NCBI GenBank assembly: GCA_946405655.1
Contig: CAMJHX010000095.1
Location: 1-5,589, forward strand
Reading direction: 5' to 3'
Length of the DNA: 5,589 nucleotides
Source of the DNA: an uncultured Clostridia bacterium
GTDB lineage: Bacteria; Bacillota; Clostridia; Oscillospirales; Oscillospiraceae
Shown here: piece by piece, positions 5,282-5,589 of the stretch
Position numbering within the stretch: position 1 is the stretch's first letter
Layout: every line of letters starts with the position of its first letter
Position numbers and translations under genes: made by a program
Notes under the pieces: model-generated
The model's database searches: none
Told to the model about the DNA's origin: nothing
The model's input: the letters and a program-made list of their open reading frames with translations, nothing else

Positions 5282-5430
5282 GTAGGGGAGGGGCTTGCCC
5301 CTCCCGTGCAGGACCAACTGAATCAACCAGAAAGAAAAGGCGAATTCGCAGAATTTGAACTCTGCGGATTCGCCTTTCTCCGATTGTATCTCGAAATTGG
5401 AACGCCGGGAGGGGCAAGCCCCTCCCCTAC
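5282..5430. repeat. 149-bp nested palindromic element with GTAGGG edges
   Basis: The outer arms (5282-5306 and 5406-5430) are 25 bp each and perfect reverse complements. Each is itself a hairpin, GGGAGGGG-CTTG-CCCCTCCC in the left arm, with GTAGGG at the outer edge. The inner hairpin at 5336-5377 is a separate palindrome. It lies in the 223-bp gap between convergent genes and encodes nothing. It is either an inverted pair of one small repeat or a single composite element. Confidence 0.85.
5336..5377. terminator. Probable bidirectional terminator between convergent genes
   Basis: Arms AAAGGCGAATTCGCAGA (5336-5352) and TCTGCGGATTCGCCTTT (5361-5377) pair at 16 of 17 positions around an 8-nt loop. 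On the plus strand it ends CCTTTCTCC, a weak U-tract. On the minus strand it ends CCTTTTCTTTCT, which is better. It lies 85 bases after the antiporter stop and about 97 bases beyond the stop of the leftward gene. It may instead be just the core of the surrounding repeat. Confidence 0.55.
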
Positions 5431-5473
5431 GAACCAACTCCGGATACGGTGCGCTGTTTTATAACACGCGCTT

Positions 5474-5589
5474 TTATCTCGATGTCCGATCCACCAGCAG
5501 CATGATGACCCCGAGCACCACCGGCAGAATGTAGAGCGCCGTCTGGCCGGGGGAATCGCTGAAGTGGCCCGTGACGAGGCCGACGATCA
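5474..5589 (-). CDS. C-terminal end of a membrane protein (partial, 37 codons visible)
   Basis: A leftward frame enters from the right edge and ends at TAA (5476-5474). The visible 37 residues read IVGLVTGHFSDSPGQ, then a hydrophobic segment ALYILPVVLGVIMLLV, then DRTSR. This looks like the end of one transmembrane helix, a short polar turn and a final helix with a positively charged cytosolic tail. Codons are strongly G/C-ending, like the other genes. The layout would fit a major facilitator-type transporter, but too little is present to name a family. The gene is convergent with the antiporter; its start and most of its body lie outside the window. Confidence 0.65.
   Translation of the reverse strand, partial: IVGLVTGHFSDSPGQTALYILPVVLGVIMLLVDRTSR

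Noticed and set aside
1..5589. tRNA, rRNA, insertion sequence with transposase, or phage genes
   Set aside because: No cloverleaf, rRNA motif, DDE/HUH transposase or phage-like protein was seen on either strand.

Overview
The window looks like chromosomal DNA from a fairly GC-rich Firmicute, most likely an anaerobic gut Clostridia of the Oscillospiraceae/Ruminococcaceae type. Support: strong AGGAGG-type ribosome binding sites, TTGACA/TATAAT-type promoters, hairpin-plus-U-tract terminators, a yybP-ykoY manganese riboswitch, G/C-ending codons in the genes, and intergenic DNA filled with short palindromic repeats that resemble those I associate with this group. The taxonomic call is inference; no rRNA or marker gene is present.

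Layout. Bases 1-862 hold no credible gene. They are a mosaic of small repeats: five AGTTGT-type heptamers, several short hairpin modules, a 121-bp inverted-repeat element (197-317) and a near-perfect 128-bp tandem duplication with a decayed third copy (407-735), followed by an AT-rich stretch. A perfect 34-bp palindrome (863-896) terminates the first gene, which runs leftward (2357 to 912) and encodes a 481-residue protein of unknown function resembling GT-B glycosyltransferases (MurG/MGDG-synthase type). Across a 104-bp divergent promoter region lies a rightward gene (2462-4072) for a compact, cytoplasmic GH36-type alpha-galactosidase. Seven bases after its stop begins a strong promoter (4080-4108), then a Mn2+-sensing yybP-ykoY riboswitch (4116-4213) whose closing stem overlaps the left arm of an intrinsic terminator (4204-4251), then a CaCA-family cation/proton or cation/sodium antiporter (4273-5250). 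Downstream is a 149-bp nested palindrome (5282-5430) with a hairpin at its core that could terminate transcription from both sides, and the C-terminal end of a leftward membrane-protein gene running off the window (5474-5589).

How the parts work together. The riboswitch and antiporter form a self-contained metal-efflux unit: high Mn2+ should stabilise the aptamer, block the terminator and switch on the exporter. The divergent glycosyltransferase-like and alpha-galactosidase genes share one control region and may act on the same alpha-galactosyl compound, one making and one trimming it, but nothing in the sequence proves this. The most interesting non-coding theme is the set of different short palindromes that nearly all carry the same GTAGGG edge, seen in both intergenic regions.
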